A DNA stretch of 64,000 bases from Aphrophora alni (Eukaryota; Arthropoda; Insecta; Hemiptera; Aphrophoridae): positions 17,348,590 to 17,412,589 of the forward strand of contig OY740768.1 in the NCBI GenBank assembly GCA_963513935.1, in the 5' to 3' direction. Position numbers and translations under genes: made by a program. This document shows, piece by piece, positions 28,201 to 34,671 of the stretch (positions are counted from its first letter, which is position 1; each line of letters opens with the position of its first letter). The notes below the pieces were generated by a model. That model searched no databases, had not been told where the DNA came from, and saw nothing but the letters and a program-made list of their open reading frames with translations.

Positions 28201-30578
28201 TTCCTTGATAGTCATTACTTGTACTAATTTCCACCTTTTGGGGGAAGACTAAAATAGGATAAAAAGATGCAAGCCCCCAAATAATGGTGTACTTTCAACT
28301 GACGATGAAGCAGCATCATCAACAACCAAGTTGAGGAAGTGGCATCCACATGGGTTAAAGAATGCTCAAGGATAAAAAAGTATTTGTATGTGGTGTCTCA
28401 CTCTGTAGGCCGGCCATGATAACAGTCACTGTGTAATCTCCCCCTACCCACCCAAAATACTATCACTATTCTCTTTTATTTTATTGTGATCACTCAGTTT
28501 ATTATTAGACTCTAACAAATATTTTTCTCATACTATTATTGACTAGTAAACAAAATTTTAAAAGTTATTAACCTTTTTATTACCCTTTTGTTATTAACAA
28601 GAGATCAATATTTGTCTAAAAAACACAAAGAAAATCTTACATAATAACTAATCTTAAGTATATTGCTAATTGCCATATTGATTAAAATAATCAGTCGTGT
28701 GAAATACGATCTAGAATTTTGTTGACTACTAATAAATGAAAATATGTACTCAAAATAGCCTAGCCATTTACAGATCAAAAAATACACTATCCTTGGACAG
28801 AAAAGGCTATTATACTATTGTGATTGATTATAAGGTTTTTTTTTCTCTTTAAGATTTAAAAACTCAATATATATGAGGGTCAAAACAGTACACATACTTA
28901 ACTAATGTAAGTTTGTACTTTGAATAGTTTGTTTGTCATTTCTACCAAACTGAGAACATTGTAATAACAAAAGGATTTCATTAAGTAAAACAAATTTCAT
29001 TTAAACTTACATATTAAAAAATATACACAGGATTCTGTGTAAAGTAAATTTTAAACACAAGGACATGTATTATTATGATCATAATGGTATATAATAAGGG
29101 TGAAAGTATATGTCATTGTACAAAGAATACACTGTGTTTTCTTTTAGTCTCCATCCTTACTCCTAACACTTTGAAAATTAAACCCACAAGTAAGGCTGGT
29201 AAGCCATTTTGTTCTCAAGGACTGCATCTGTCCTAGGAGTGAGAATTTTGTTGTGCAACCATCGACTGCGAGTTTTAGGTTATAAAAAACAAATTCACTA
29301 AGCTATCTCATAAATATACGTAGTTTGTTTTTTTTTAATTGAACCAAAAAAATATTCTTAAAATATTTTATAATTTGGTTTCATACCATTCATAAGGGTG
29401 AGATAACAATTCAAAAACAGTTTTATTTCCCTTTTTAAACTTTACATTCTCAATCAATTTTGTAATAAAATCCTTTTCTTTACCGTTTAACAAACATTGA
29501 AGAGAAAAAATACTCTGATTGGAAACATTGCATTTACCAAACAAGAAAAACACCTAGCTGCAGTATTGAAGTTCTGCTTAGAGGCAGACTCAGTCCCTCG
29601 TTGTACTACCTGCTTGAATGCCTGTCTCGAGCATGCCATTTGACCATGAAATAAAGATTTAACAATCATTTTCTACATCTTAAATATCATTTTTATTTTT
29701 GATTAAAACACTGCAGACAAGTCACAACAATCAGTAACTCCTTTTCTCTGTTTGAAGTTATTTGTTAATGATGAAAGTTCAATTTTAGTCTTATACATTT
29801 TTCGGACATTTGCCATCATTTGTGTGTTAAAAATCAAAACACGACGTTTCGGGAATAAGAATCAATTCCCGTTATCAAGTGACTAAAAACTAAAGAAACA
29901 TGAAACTAGAAACTAAGCCTATGTAAGAAGTAAAATTAAATAAGAATACCACCAACCTTAATATCTAAGTATGCATCTCGGAGCTAAAACTGAGAAGTCA
30001 AAAAACACAATCACGGTAACACACAACTAATGTCAAATACGTGTTGTTGTATCAAAGATACAGCAACAAGTGACGTGGTCCAAAAGGCGTGACAAACTAT
30101 TAGGGGAGTGGCCTATTGTTAGTTGTATTAAGCTTCCTAGCCCGAGAGCGGGTTACAACCCCTTGGGCGATTTAACAGGTAAAATTTCAGCTTGTTTTTT
30201 AGTTGTAGGGGTGTTATAATCAAATTTTAGTTCTTTTTTTAAATAATGGGAGCCATAATGGCCTTACTTCTATACTTGATTGGCTGATAGGATTGTCCGT
30301 TAGTTTTATATAACGGGAATTGATTCTTATTCCCGAAACGTCGTGTTTTGATTTTTAACACACAAATGATGGCAAATGTCCGAAAAATGTATAATAATAA
30401 AATCAGTAACTGTTAGTAAACGTATTTGGTATGAAATAGGGAACATTGATGAAATGCTTGTTCTGTTATTGTAAAGGTGAGAAGCTTTAAACAACGTATA
30501 GCTGTCCTAGAGGAGCATGCACACCTTCGTCAAGACGTTTGCCACAGTTCTTCTGCAGCCAGTGAAACTTCTCTTTAA
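6579..30578 (+). CDS. MCC: MCC orthologue (colorectal mutant cancer protein), 5'-partial, 11 exons
   Basis: Eleven exons (6579-6828, 10926-11017, 12903-13079, 14242-14382, 15013-15206, 18270-18413, 20361-20535, 22551-22721, 24739-24881, 25327-25429, 30477-30578) join in frame into 563 residues ending at TAA. Conserved blocks follow vertebrate MCC in order: YEERLTELHSVIAEL (residues 49-63), AERVKL, LVGKYESN-ALRLAL in the Pfam MCC-binding-PDZ region, KLDLE-AVLMQELMAM, AMVERHETQ, KQRIAVLEE and C-terminal ETSL, a class I PDZ ligand. Most of the chain is heptad-rich coiled coil. In vertebrates MCC is a cytoplasmic scaffold that binds Scribble-type PDZ proteins and restrains beta-catenin signalling and migration; the role here is inferred. 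It lacks several low-complexity stretches of human MCC (829 aa). The start codon and first exon(s) were not found. PRPF39 lies convergent downstream. Confidence 0.95.
7004..7800 (-). pseudogene. Degenerate mariner transposase
   Basis: Within the first MCC intron, antisense to it. Read right to left, the fragments follow mariner order: a degraded ETW motif near 7780; a QGILFLDFL-like block near 7520, where mariners have FFDSQGILL-DFL; PNHPIVNLALSNCHLFAP near 7330, where mariners have PYSPDLAPSD-HLF; then GKKFKTNEEVINIVQ and a terminal WQK motif near 7170. Frameshifts and stops interrupt it. The third catalytic Asp position reads Asn (SNCHLF). It is an inactive relic. Confidence 0.75.
7801..10925. 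other. Rest of first visible MCC intron
   Basis: AT-rich intronic DNA with A-runs near 8400-8500 and an AT microsatellite at 10247-10294. I see no exon, RNA gene or classifiable transposon. Confidence 0.45.
10247..10294. repeat. AT dinucleotide microsatellite
   Basis: About 24 uninterrupted AT units in an MCC intron. Confidence 0.95.
10926..11017 (+). CDS. MCC: MCC exon b (residues 84-114)
   Basis: Enters with phase 1 after TTTCAG, closes in phase 0 before GTGAGA. It encodes an acidic, Ser/Thr-rich linker (ETEQSIETSSQ, EETLVLDSEELPVQ) rather than coiled coil. The sequence is not conserved with human MCC, so the call rests on phase, splice sites and position. Confidence 0.75.
11018..12902. 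other. MCC intron, no recognised content
   Basis: Between MCC exons b and c. The segment from about 11640 to 12780 is less AT-rich than its surroundings and has open frames on both strands of up to 124 codons. I recognise no protein motif in them; it may be an old transposon. Confidence 0.35.
12903..13079 (+). CDS. MCC: MCC exon c (residues 115-173)
   Basis: The acceptor AG ends at 12902 and the donor GTGTGC begins at 13080; 59 codons in phase 0. It contains LRAENALLQ, LTKKEAELHQVQ and LSGIREDRDKLRNK, matching human LREENESL, SKEEELNRTKA and NAIREERDRLRRR. A T-run follows the donor directly. Confidence 0.93.
13279..13935. mobile_element. pogo/Tigger-like non-autonomous DNA transposon
   Basis: The ends are inverted: ACAGTAGAACCTCTCTTAAC at the left and a GGTTAACAGAGGTTCTACTG-like end at the right, with a CAG terminus as in pogo/Tigger elements. 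The first 140 bp recur at 63357-63497. Inside is a 58-bp tandem duplication starting at 13735 and 13793. No intact transposase is seen. It lies in the intron between MCC exons c and d. Confidence 0.75.
13735..13850. repeat. 58-bp tandem duplication
   Basis: Two copies starting at GCCGCCGACAATG differ at a few sites and are unusually GC-rich for this window. They lie inside the Tigger-like element. Confidence 0.85.
14242..14382 (+). CDS. MCC: MCC exon d (residues 174-220)
   Basis: Acceptor TTACAG, donor GTAAGT, 47 codons in phase 0. It contains ILKVAERVKLRR and GSDITSLG, matching human IAKIAERVKLSK and GSEISSIG. The Ser/Pro-rich linker between the two coiled coils is much shorter than in human. 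Confidence 0.93.
15013..15206 (+). CDS. MCC: MCC exon e (residues 221-284)
   Basis: Acceptor CTAG, donor GTTTGT; leaves phase 2. It encodes VAEQLVSELQDECDLQDM and LELETEKLNSRLENARANN, corresponding to human VAEHLAHSLQDCSNIQE and FEVETERLNSRIEHLKSQN. About ten residues between these blocks in human are absent. Confidence 0.93.
15698..15770 (-). repeat. Fragment similar to the Penelope-like tail at 18700
   Basis: AAGCTAAAGTTTCAAAATTA and the following AATATAAATGAGCA resemble 18715-18757, the region just outside the hammerhead-like motif of the Penelope-like element. It is probably a solo tail fragment, without the core motif. Confidence 0.4.
15771..16540. other. MCC intron, GC-richer unclassified stretch
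   Basis: About 15830-16330 has higher GC than its surroundings and looks transposon-derived, but I recognise no protein motif or terminal repeat. Confidence 0.35.
16541..17130 (+). pseudogene. Degenerate DDE transposase (IS630/Tc1-mariner superfamily)
   Basis: Plus-strand fragments keep the family order: RLIVHAGSMSNFVLGALLIF near 16620; a second-Asp block ILDNAPYHNVQLEKAP near 16795-16845; MSNWLIEMKIPFHPNMLK; then LRLPPYQPDLNLIELIWVDV near 17020-17080, the usual PPY-PDLNPIE block with the third acidic residue. Stops and frameshifts break it between these blocks. It lies in the intron between MCC exons e and f. Terminal repeats were not identified. Confidence 0.75.
17131..18269. other. MCC intron, no recognised content
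   Basis: Mostly AT-rich DNA downstream of the DDE relic; nothing recognised. Confidence 0.4.
18270..18413 (+). CDS. MCC: MCC exon f (residues 285-332)
   Basis: Enters with phase 2 after TTTTTAG and leaves phase 2 before GTAAGT. It encodes RLSLLVGKYESNVTALRLAL, nearly identical to human RMSMLVGKYESNATALRLAL. This is the start of the family's most conserved segment (Pfam MCC-bdg_PDZ). Confidence 0.96.
18700..20250 (-). mobile_element. Penelope-like retroelement, 5'-truncated (RT + GIY-YIG)
   Basis: The minus strand encodes, in order, a reverse transcriptase fragment with SFDVKSLFTSIP (near 20130), GLAMGSPLSPLLAE (near 19950) and catalytic YVDD (near 19835), a linker, and a GIY-YIG endonuclease with GVYKISRQDCDSEYIGQTGR (19230-19175) ending at a stop at 18898. 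Fusion of RT with a C-terminal GIY-YIG nuclease defines Penelope-like elements. One or two frameshifts split the frame near 19650 and 19290, and the N-terminal part is missing, so it is inactive but fairly young. Downstream in its own orientation lies a hammerhead-like motif (18752-18792). It sits in the intron between MCC exons f and g, antisense to MCC. Confidence 0.92.
18752..18792 (-). ncRNA. Hammerhead-like motif in Penelope-like tail
   Basis: On the minus strand: core CCGACGA (18786-18780), an extra U, a weak two-pair helix II, GAA, self-complementary ACAATTGT, then A giving a GUA site. Helix I is only about two pairs (GC/GC). Core position 4 is C. Its place just downstream of the GIY-YIG frame is where hammerheads are known to occur in Penelope-like elements. 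With weak helices I and II this copy is probably inactive. Confidence 0.45.
20361..20535 (+). CDS. MCC: MCC exon g (residues 333-391)
   Basis: Enters with phase 2 after ATTTTAG, closes in phase 0 before GTATGA. It contains LRQLIIDLKTERDCVQNTAV and ARKLDLETAVLMQ, matching human LKDYIQQLKNDRAAVKLTML and SQRLDLENAVLMQ. The Gly/Ser-rich insert before this segment in human MCC is missing here. Confidence 0.95.
20536..22550. other. MCC intron, no clear content
   Basis: AT-rich intron. A segment at about 21010-21110 has a possible Pol III A box (TAGCTTAGTTGG) and a poor B-box-like GGTTGATGCC; this is too weak to call a SINE. Confidence 0.4.
22551..22721 (+). CDS. MCC: MCC exon h (residues 392-448)
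   Basis: Acceptor TTTTTAG, donor GTAAGT, 57 codons in phase 0. It reads ELMAMREDKTELRARVYLLE and QQQAYMATVQHLQAQL, matching human ELMAMKEEMAELKAQLYLLE and QEQAYLVHIEHLKSEV. Confidence 0.96.
22722..24738. other. MCC intron, no clear content
   Basis: About 23130-23350 is GC-richer and may be a transposon remnant; no protein motif or terminal repeat was recognised. The rest is AT-rich intron. Confidence 0.4.
24739..24881 (+). CDS. MCC: MCC exon i (residues 449-495)
   Basis: Acceptor TTACAG, donor GTTGGT; leaves phase 2. It encodes RLRERLKEVASTLERVSRN and ELRQRQAAELTTKLK, matching human KLKARVQELVSALERLTKS and EIRHQQSAEFVNDLK. Coiled coil. Confidence 0.95.
25327..25429 (+). CDS. MCC: MCC exon j (residues 496-530)
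   Basis: Enters with phase 2 after GTGTAG, closes in phase 0 before GTATTT. It contains SALVQSLERCKRKSQARLRR and QILAMVERHETQ; human has SNLVAAYEKAKKKHQNKLKK and QMMAMVERHETQ. The following intron is about 5 kb and holds Penelope-like, hAT and fold-back insertions. Confidence 0.96.
25795..25976. repeat. Dispersed repeat, copy 1
   Basis: The segments GAACCAAGATTTATTAACTT, ATCATGAGTCTATTTGAAAA, CTAACCTATTCACAG and TTAGTGGTAGCAAGAATCA recur in the same order at 47617-47770. The copy ends in short TTAGG-type pentamers. The family is unclassified and has no coding content. Confidence 0.75.
26128..26681 (+). mobile_element. Penelope-like 3' fragment with inverted tail
   Basis: Plus-strand frame 26158-26435 encodes a degenerate C-terminus of a GIY-YIG nuclease: SEHERSWRLGYEDSSFSNHL, LNALESLEIKRIR and NSPLVKPLK parallel the same blocks of the element at 18898-19311; one stop interrupts it near 26276. 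The fragment is bounded by inverted copies of AAAATTGTGTTTTATTATCT (left copy 26128-26150, right copy 26656-26681), as expected when an inverted tail joins a truncated Penelope-like body. A hammerhead-like motif lies at 26584-26624. Confidence 0.75.
26584..26624 (+). ncRNA. Hammerhead-like motif with U3-A8 core
   Basis: All helices can be drawn: helix I AGCC/GGCT (26584-26587 with 26621-26624); core TCGTCAA (26588-26594); one unpaired T; helix II GCCT/AGGC with loop TAGC; GAA (26608-26610); helix III ACC/GGT with loop ATT; then C26620 in a GUC site. Core positions 3 and 8 are U and A instead of C and G, so their pair is kept. Positions 4 and 6 also differ from consensus, so activity is doubtful. 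Confidence 0.45.
26990..28350 (-). pseudogene. Degenerate hAT transposase (ZMYM1-like)
   Basis: Minus-strand fragments resemble the hAT transposases related to zinc finger MYM-type 1. Near 28340-28290 a block reads like HFLNLVVDDAASSSVES, where the family has a CASHSLNLV-D-A motif; it is followed by a GGLHLFILF-like helix. A later block near 27790-27720 reads AVESVALIDPETNF. It is full of stops and broken by a T-run near 27900. It lies in the last MCC intron. The superfamily call is moderate; the ends were not located. Confidence 0.5.
28351..29792. other. Last MCC intron, no recognised content
   Basis: AT-rich intron between the hAT relic and the fold-back element; nothing recognised. Confidence 0.4.
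29793..30393. repeat. 600-bp fold-back element near last MCC exon
   Basis: The arms of about 80 bp (29793-29875 and 30311-30393) are inverted near-perfect copies around a 435-bp non-coding centre. Each arm contains a CGGGAAT...ATTCCCG hairpin followed by GAAACGTCG. The left arm, on the minus strand, can form a hammerhead-like fold (29840-29881). The right arm has lost the core. The element ends about 80 bp before the acceptor of the last MCC exon. Confidence 0.85.
29840..29881 (-). ncRNA. Hammerhead-like motif with U3-A8 core
   Basis: Minus strand: helix I CAC/GTG (29881-29879 with 29842-29840); core TTGATAA (29878-29872); one unpaired C; helix II GGGAAT/ATTCCC (six pairs); GAA; ACGT as minimal helix III; then C in a GUC site. 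The core differs from CUGANGA only by C3 to U and G8 to A, a coupled change that keeps the 3-8 pair. Confidence 0.45.
30477..30578 (+). CDS. MCC: MCC terminal coding exon (residues 531-563) with PDZ ligand
   Basis: The acceptor AAAG ends at 30476 and TAA is at 30576-30578. It encodes VRSFKQRIAVLEEHAHLRQD and ends ASETSL. The human C-terminus has MLKQRIALLEE and NETSL, so the class I PDZ-binding tail is conserved exactly in its last four residues. The acceptor lies about 80 bp after the right end of a 600-bp fold-back element. The 3' UTR follows; I could not place a polyadenylation site with confidence. Confidence 0.96.
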   Translation: MRSFKQRIAVLEEHAHLRQDVCHSSSAASETSL

Positions 30579-30855
30579 ATTTTTTTTTTTTTTTTAAATT
30601 GATAGTGCAATATTTTTACTTTATTTAAAAAAATTTAAGAATTGAAAAGCCTTAAATGTGAATACTAAGAATAAGTAGCTTATTTTGCGAGTTAAAATAT
30701 TTTGGAAAAGCTGTAATTATAAGAGAACCGTTATTTATTATAAAACTGCATTTACATTCCAATTAAAATTTTCATCTGTTAATAATATTATATAATAATT
30801 AACAATGCATTTATAAATGTATTTTTACAAATTAAAGCTTTAGTAAAAACAGTAA

Positions 30856-30919
<64 letters not shown>

Positions 30920-32003
30920 TGTTAAACTAACAACATTATGTATTTATTAATAAGCATTTAATCAAAAGCATAATTTATTATTACAAGTTTAATTATATAC
31001 ATTTTTTACTTTATATTTAGTTAAAACAACAAAATACCTAAATTTATTCATCCTTTTGGTAGTTAGAATATATATATACTATATATTCCAGTATGAAAAA
31101 TTACATGCCCAGGAATTAACTTGTACAAGTTTGATAAAATTGTAGAAGTACAATTTGTGTTGTTATGATGAGTAGTTGTTTACCATTTGAGGTAAAAGTA
31201 TTTGGTTACTTAAGAAATCTAAAATATTGTTTTTTAAATTCTACACTCTTCTTCATTCCGAATTATCAATAGGCTGTAATTATTACAAAATTAAATGAAA
31301 GTAACTATAAGGATATTATATAGCTCATTCTGTTGACCAACTGATCTTTATGATTTATCTTTTTAGATGCACCATTTTCATTAAATATTCCTGCTTTTTT
31401 AAAGTTTAGATCTATCAAGGACCAATCAGTTCTAGCTATCAAATTAAAAAAGAATTTAGCGTTTGGATTAAACAGCTTTACAGCCTAAAGGGTTAATTTG
31501 TTTGCTGTTTCACTGTTTTATTAGTGGTCTAATTATGCATTAAAAGGTCAATTTAAACAAATTGTATACCCTGAAAAAGATATTAAGTAATTTTGTACAA
31601 ATTTGGTAAAGAAGGGAACACTTTTGTACCGACTTTTTTTACCCATATGAGATATCTAGAAAAAAGTTAGTTTATAATTGATCAAAACTTGTTCCTATGA
31701 ATGACTATATTGTGACAAAGATTTGGCCCTTTCTCAATTTTTTCAATTCTACCGAAAATATGGCTGAATCAATAATTCTTGAATTCACTCTTGATGTCCG
31801 TTGGTATTAGATCCATTCAAGATCAAGATACTTCAATTTTATATCTTGGTGATTAAAAAATGTTACCATATCTTTTGTATTAATTGGTCTGTGTTTACAA
31901 AGCAAACTAAGTTTATAGATTTTTTAATTATTTGATTTTTCCGCTTATACTTTTTTACTAGCAAGTATTGAATGTACAATAATATTTCAAGTGAAAAATA
32001 TAC
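30579..32003. other. MCC 3' UTR / intergenic
   Basis: AT-rich DNA starting with the MCC 3' UTR, whose end I could not fix. It includes an AT microsatellite at 30865-30916. No gene is seen. Confidence 0.45.
30865..30916. repeat. AT dinucleotide microsatellite
   Basis: About 26 AT units shortly downstream of the MCC stop codon, possibly within its 3' UTR. Confidence 0.95.
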
Positions 32004-32076
32004 GATCTAGACTGGGAATCGAACCCAGGACCTTTGGCATTACGCGCCAATGCTCTACCAACTGAGCTATCCTAGT
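32004..32076 (-). tRNA. tRNA-like gene, possibly degenerate or SINE-derived
   Basis: The minus strand has an A box (TAGCTCAGTTGG), a perfect B box (GGTTCGATTCC), a four-pair D stem (GCTC/GAGC), a five-pair anticodon stem (TTGGC/GCCAA) and a five-pair T stem (CTGGG/CCCAG). A T-run lies within about ten bases downstream, as for a Pol III terminator. Two features are wrong for a working tRNA. The anticodon loop GCGTAAT has C rather than U at position 33, and the 7-bp acceptor stem pairs poorly (two mismatches and two wobbles). The in-register anticodon would be GUA (Tyr), but a one-base shift gives CGU (Thr), so identity is open. It may be the head of a tRNA-derived SINE or a tRNA pseudogene. 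Confidence 0.55.
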
Positions 32077-33689
32077 CGCTTCCTAAGTTTATAGTTACGA
32101 TTTATCTCTAGGTAAATGAAATTTATCTGGCACTGGTTGACTGCTAGGGAATTCTTATGGATGTTCTCTGTAACCTGATGTTAGACTATCGAAAATATAA
32201 CAACAGTAAAACAAGTGTTAATATTATGAATTACAAAAATTAAACAGCACTTTTAGCCAAGCAAAATAAATTAAACATTTTACTCGTCTAGTAGAAACCG
32301 TACTAGCAGTCAAGTAGAGCTCCACTTAAAATCGAAATGTAACAAACAGTATCTCAAAAACTATTTGACCGATTATTACAACGCTTTGTACATAATTAAA
32401 AACAACAAAAGCAGATTTAAAATTTTTGACAGTTAGAAAAAATCTTAACTTTAAATTAGTTTAATGGTTATTTTAATGACTTAGCTGATAATAAATTTGT
32501 AGAAATGTTACAAATTAAATATCGTTCGAATATTGAAAAGGTTTTAATTTTCATGAAACAGACAACTGATTTATAAATTCTAATTTTTTTCTGATTAACC
32601 AAAAATTTCAAATTCACCAAGTTTATATTGGAAAAAAAGAAAATTTTGGGGAATAACAATTCATTTATTTTAAATAACAATAAAGAGTGAAAAACTACTC
32701 CATATTCTACTAGGTTGTAGGTTCAGATTTTGATTCAACAGCAAAAACATCCTTTCGTTATAAAATATCAATTTTAGTGTCACTTACAGGTTAGATTGCA
32801 TTATATATTGTTTACCAAACCTAAACTCTAGGAGATATTATGAAATAAGATCTGTTTTGTAAATATAATTTTATGCAAATTCAAAATGATTTAACCTTTT
32901 ACTAAATTAAAAATTCACAGGCAATCGCAAACTCAAATAGTAACATTAAAAAAATGTAAAATTAATTTAATACTGGGCAAATTTACTTGTAAGGAGTCGT
33001 AGATAATAAAATAGAAAATGTTTTGTCAGACTGCTATAATGTATAATTTAGTCTAATAAAAAATAATTGTAAATAATTTTAATATTTCTATAAAACAATA
33101 TGCCATTTATATTAATATCATTGTTTTACTAGATATAACACTGATAAAATGTATCTTGTATATATGAAAGTATATTAAACTATTAAATTCTTATTATTTC
33201 CATGTTTTCATTTCACATTGATCTATTATTGTTATTTTATGTCTTCTCAGTTAGTTGTTCAAATTTGTATCTGTACAAGTTATATTGGCTGGTTCTACTA
33301 ATTTCAACCAAATAGACATCATGTTGAATTTAATTTGCTAATTTTATATACAGGACCATCGGAATAAAAGTCCATTGATTTCAAGACTGTTTTGATGATT
33401 TGTGCATTGTGTGTCATTTCTCACTCACACCCTGGCAGTAGTTACTTTAATAATGGTGACTGTGTAACAAAAACTCATGTTTTGTGATTTGCTGAATTTA
33501 AATCTTTGGTTACAGTGCACCGTCATTTTTGGCGTTACTTATGAACAAGGTTCACCAATAGATATTATCATTATTCCTTGGTATAATCAGTTTAAAGAAA
33601 CTGAAAATATAGTTATAAAGAAATTCCCAGGCTGACCACACACATTGGATGATAATGTAAAGTAGTTGATACAATTGTGATTATGTAGC
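32077..33689. other. Intergenic, no gene seen
   Basis: AT-rich spacer between the tRNA-like gene and the mariner relic; no supported feature. Confidence 0.45.
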
Positions 33690-34640
33690 CCTAAAAAAAG
33701 TCTACCTCTTGACACAATTACGAGAGGTAATTTTTTAAGTAAGAACCGTTTGCGCATAGCAACCGCGCAGGCTGTCACGTGATGCCGGCTCAAGGTTAGC
33801 CACTCTTGCCCAATCCCAAACTTTGCAGTCAGTTGATTTCATGTCTCTGCTACTGTTGGTTCTATCGTAACACTGTTTTGTTTGTCGCCATGTTAATCAA
33901 TAAACCCGCCGATTGTGAAGTACACTCGGTTATTCGGTTTTTAATTGCAAAACAAGTTCGTACCGCTGAAATTCACCGGCAGCTTGTTGAAGTTTATGGT
34001 GAAGGTGTTTATGAATGACAGTAATATGCGTAAATGGTGTAGGCTTTTCAACGAAGGAAGAACAAATGTTCATGATGAAGAACGATATGGGCGACCAACT
34101 GTCATTGGTGAAGACTTGACAAAAAAGTTGATGAGGGATTCGCCAAAACCGGCGCTTTATGATTGACAAGCTTCATGAGAAATTTCATGGTTGTTTATCA
34201 CATTGTTTCCGACAAACTGCATTACAAAAACTTTGTGCGAGATAAGTGCCAAAAATGTTGACAGAAGAACACAAAAAGAAGCGTTTGGCGCATTCTTTGT
34301 AATTTTTGGAGCGCTAAGATAATAGTGATGATGAGTTCTTAAATCATATTGTTACCGGTGATGAAACGTGGGTAGCATACTACACTCCAGAGACTAAACG
34401 TCAATCCAGTGAATGGCATCACTCAAATTCACTGACGGAACCCCGAAAGTTCAAACAAGAACTTCTGATTGACTTTCTGCCAAGAGGATTGACCATAAAT
34501 GCTGAGAGATATTGCGACACACTAACCAAGCTTAACCGGCTATTCAAAACTGCCAGCGGGGATTTCTGTCTAGCAGCGTCGTGTTGCTTCACGATAACGC
34601 TTGGCCTCACGCTGCAGCAATGACCATGATACAACTAGCC
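33690..34640 (+). pseudogene. Mariner transposase pseudogene, 3'-truncated at satellite
   Basis: Plus-strand fragments follow mariner order: an N-terminal helix-turn-helix region with RTAEIHRQLVEVYGEG and RKWCRLFNEGRTNVHDEERY (33960-34090) plus GRPTVIGEDL; then LTEEHKKKRLAHSL (34260-34300), VTGDETWVAYYTPETKRQS with the first catalytic Asp (34350-34400), and FLPRGLTINAERYCDTL (34475-34520). Several frameshifts and stops break it. The region with the last two catalytic acids is nearly all missing, because recognisable mariner sequence stops near 34640 and satellite begins within about 30 bp, after a C-run. Confidence 0.85.
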
Positions 34641-34671
34641 AAATTTCGGTGGGAATTACTAGACCACCCCC

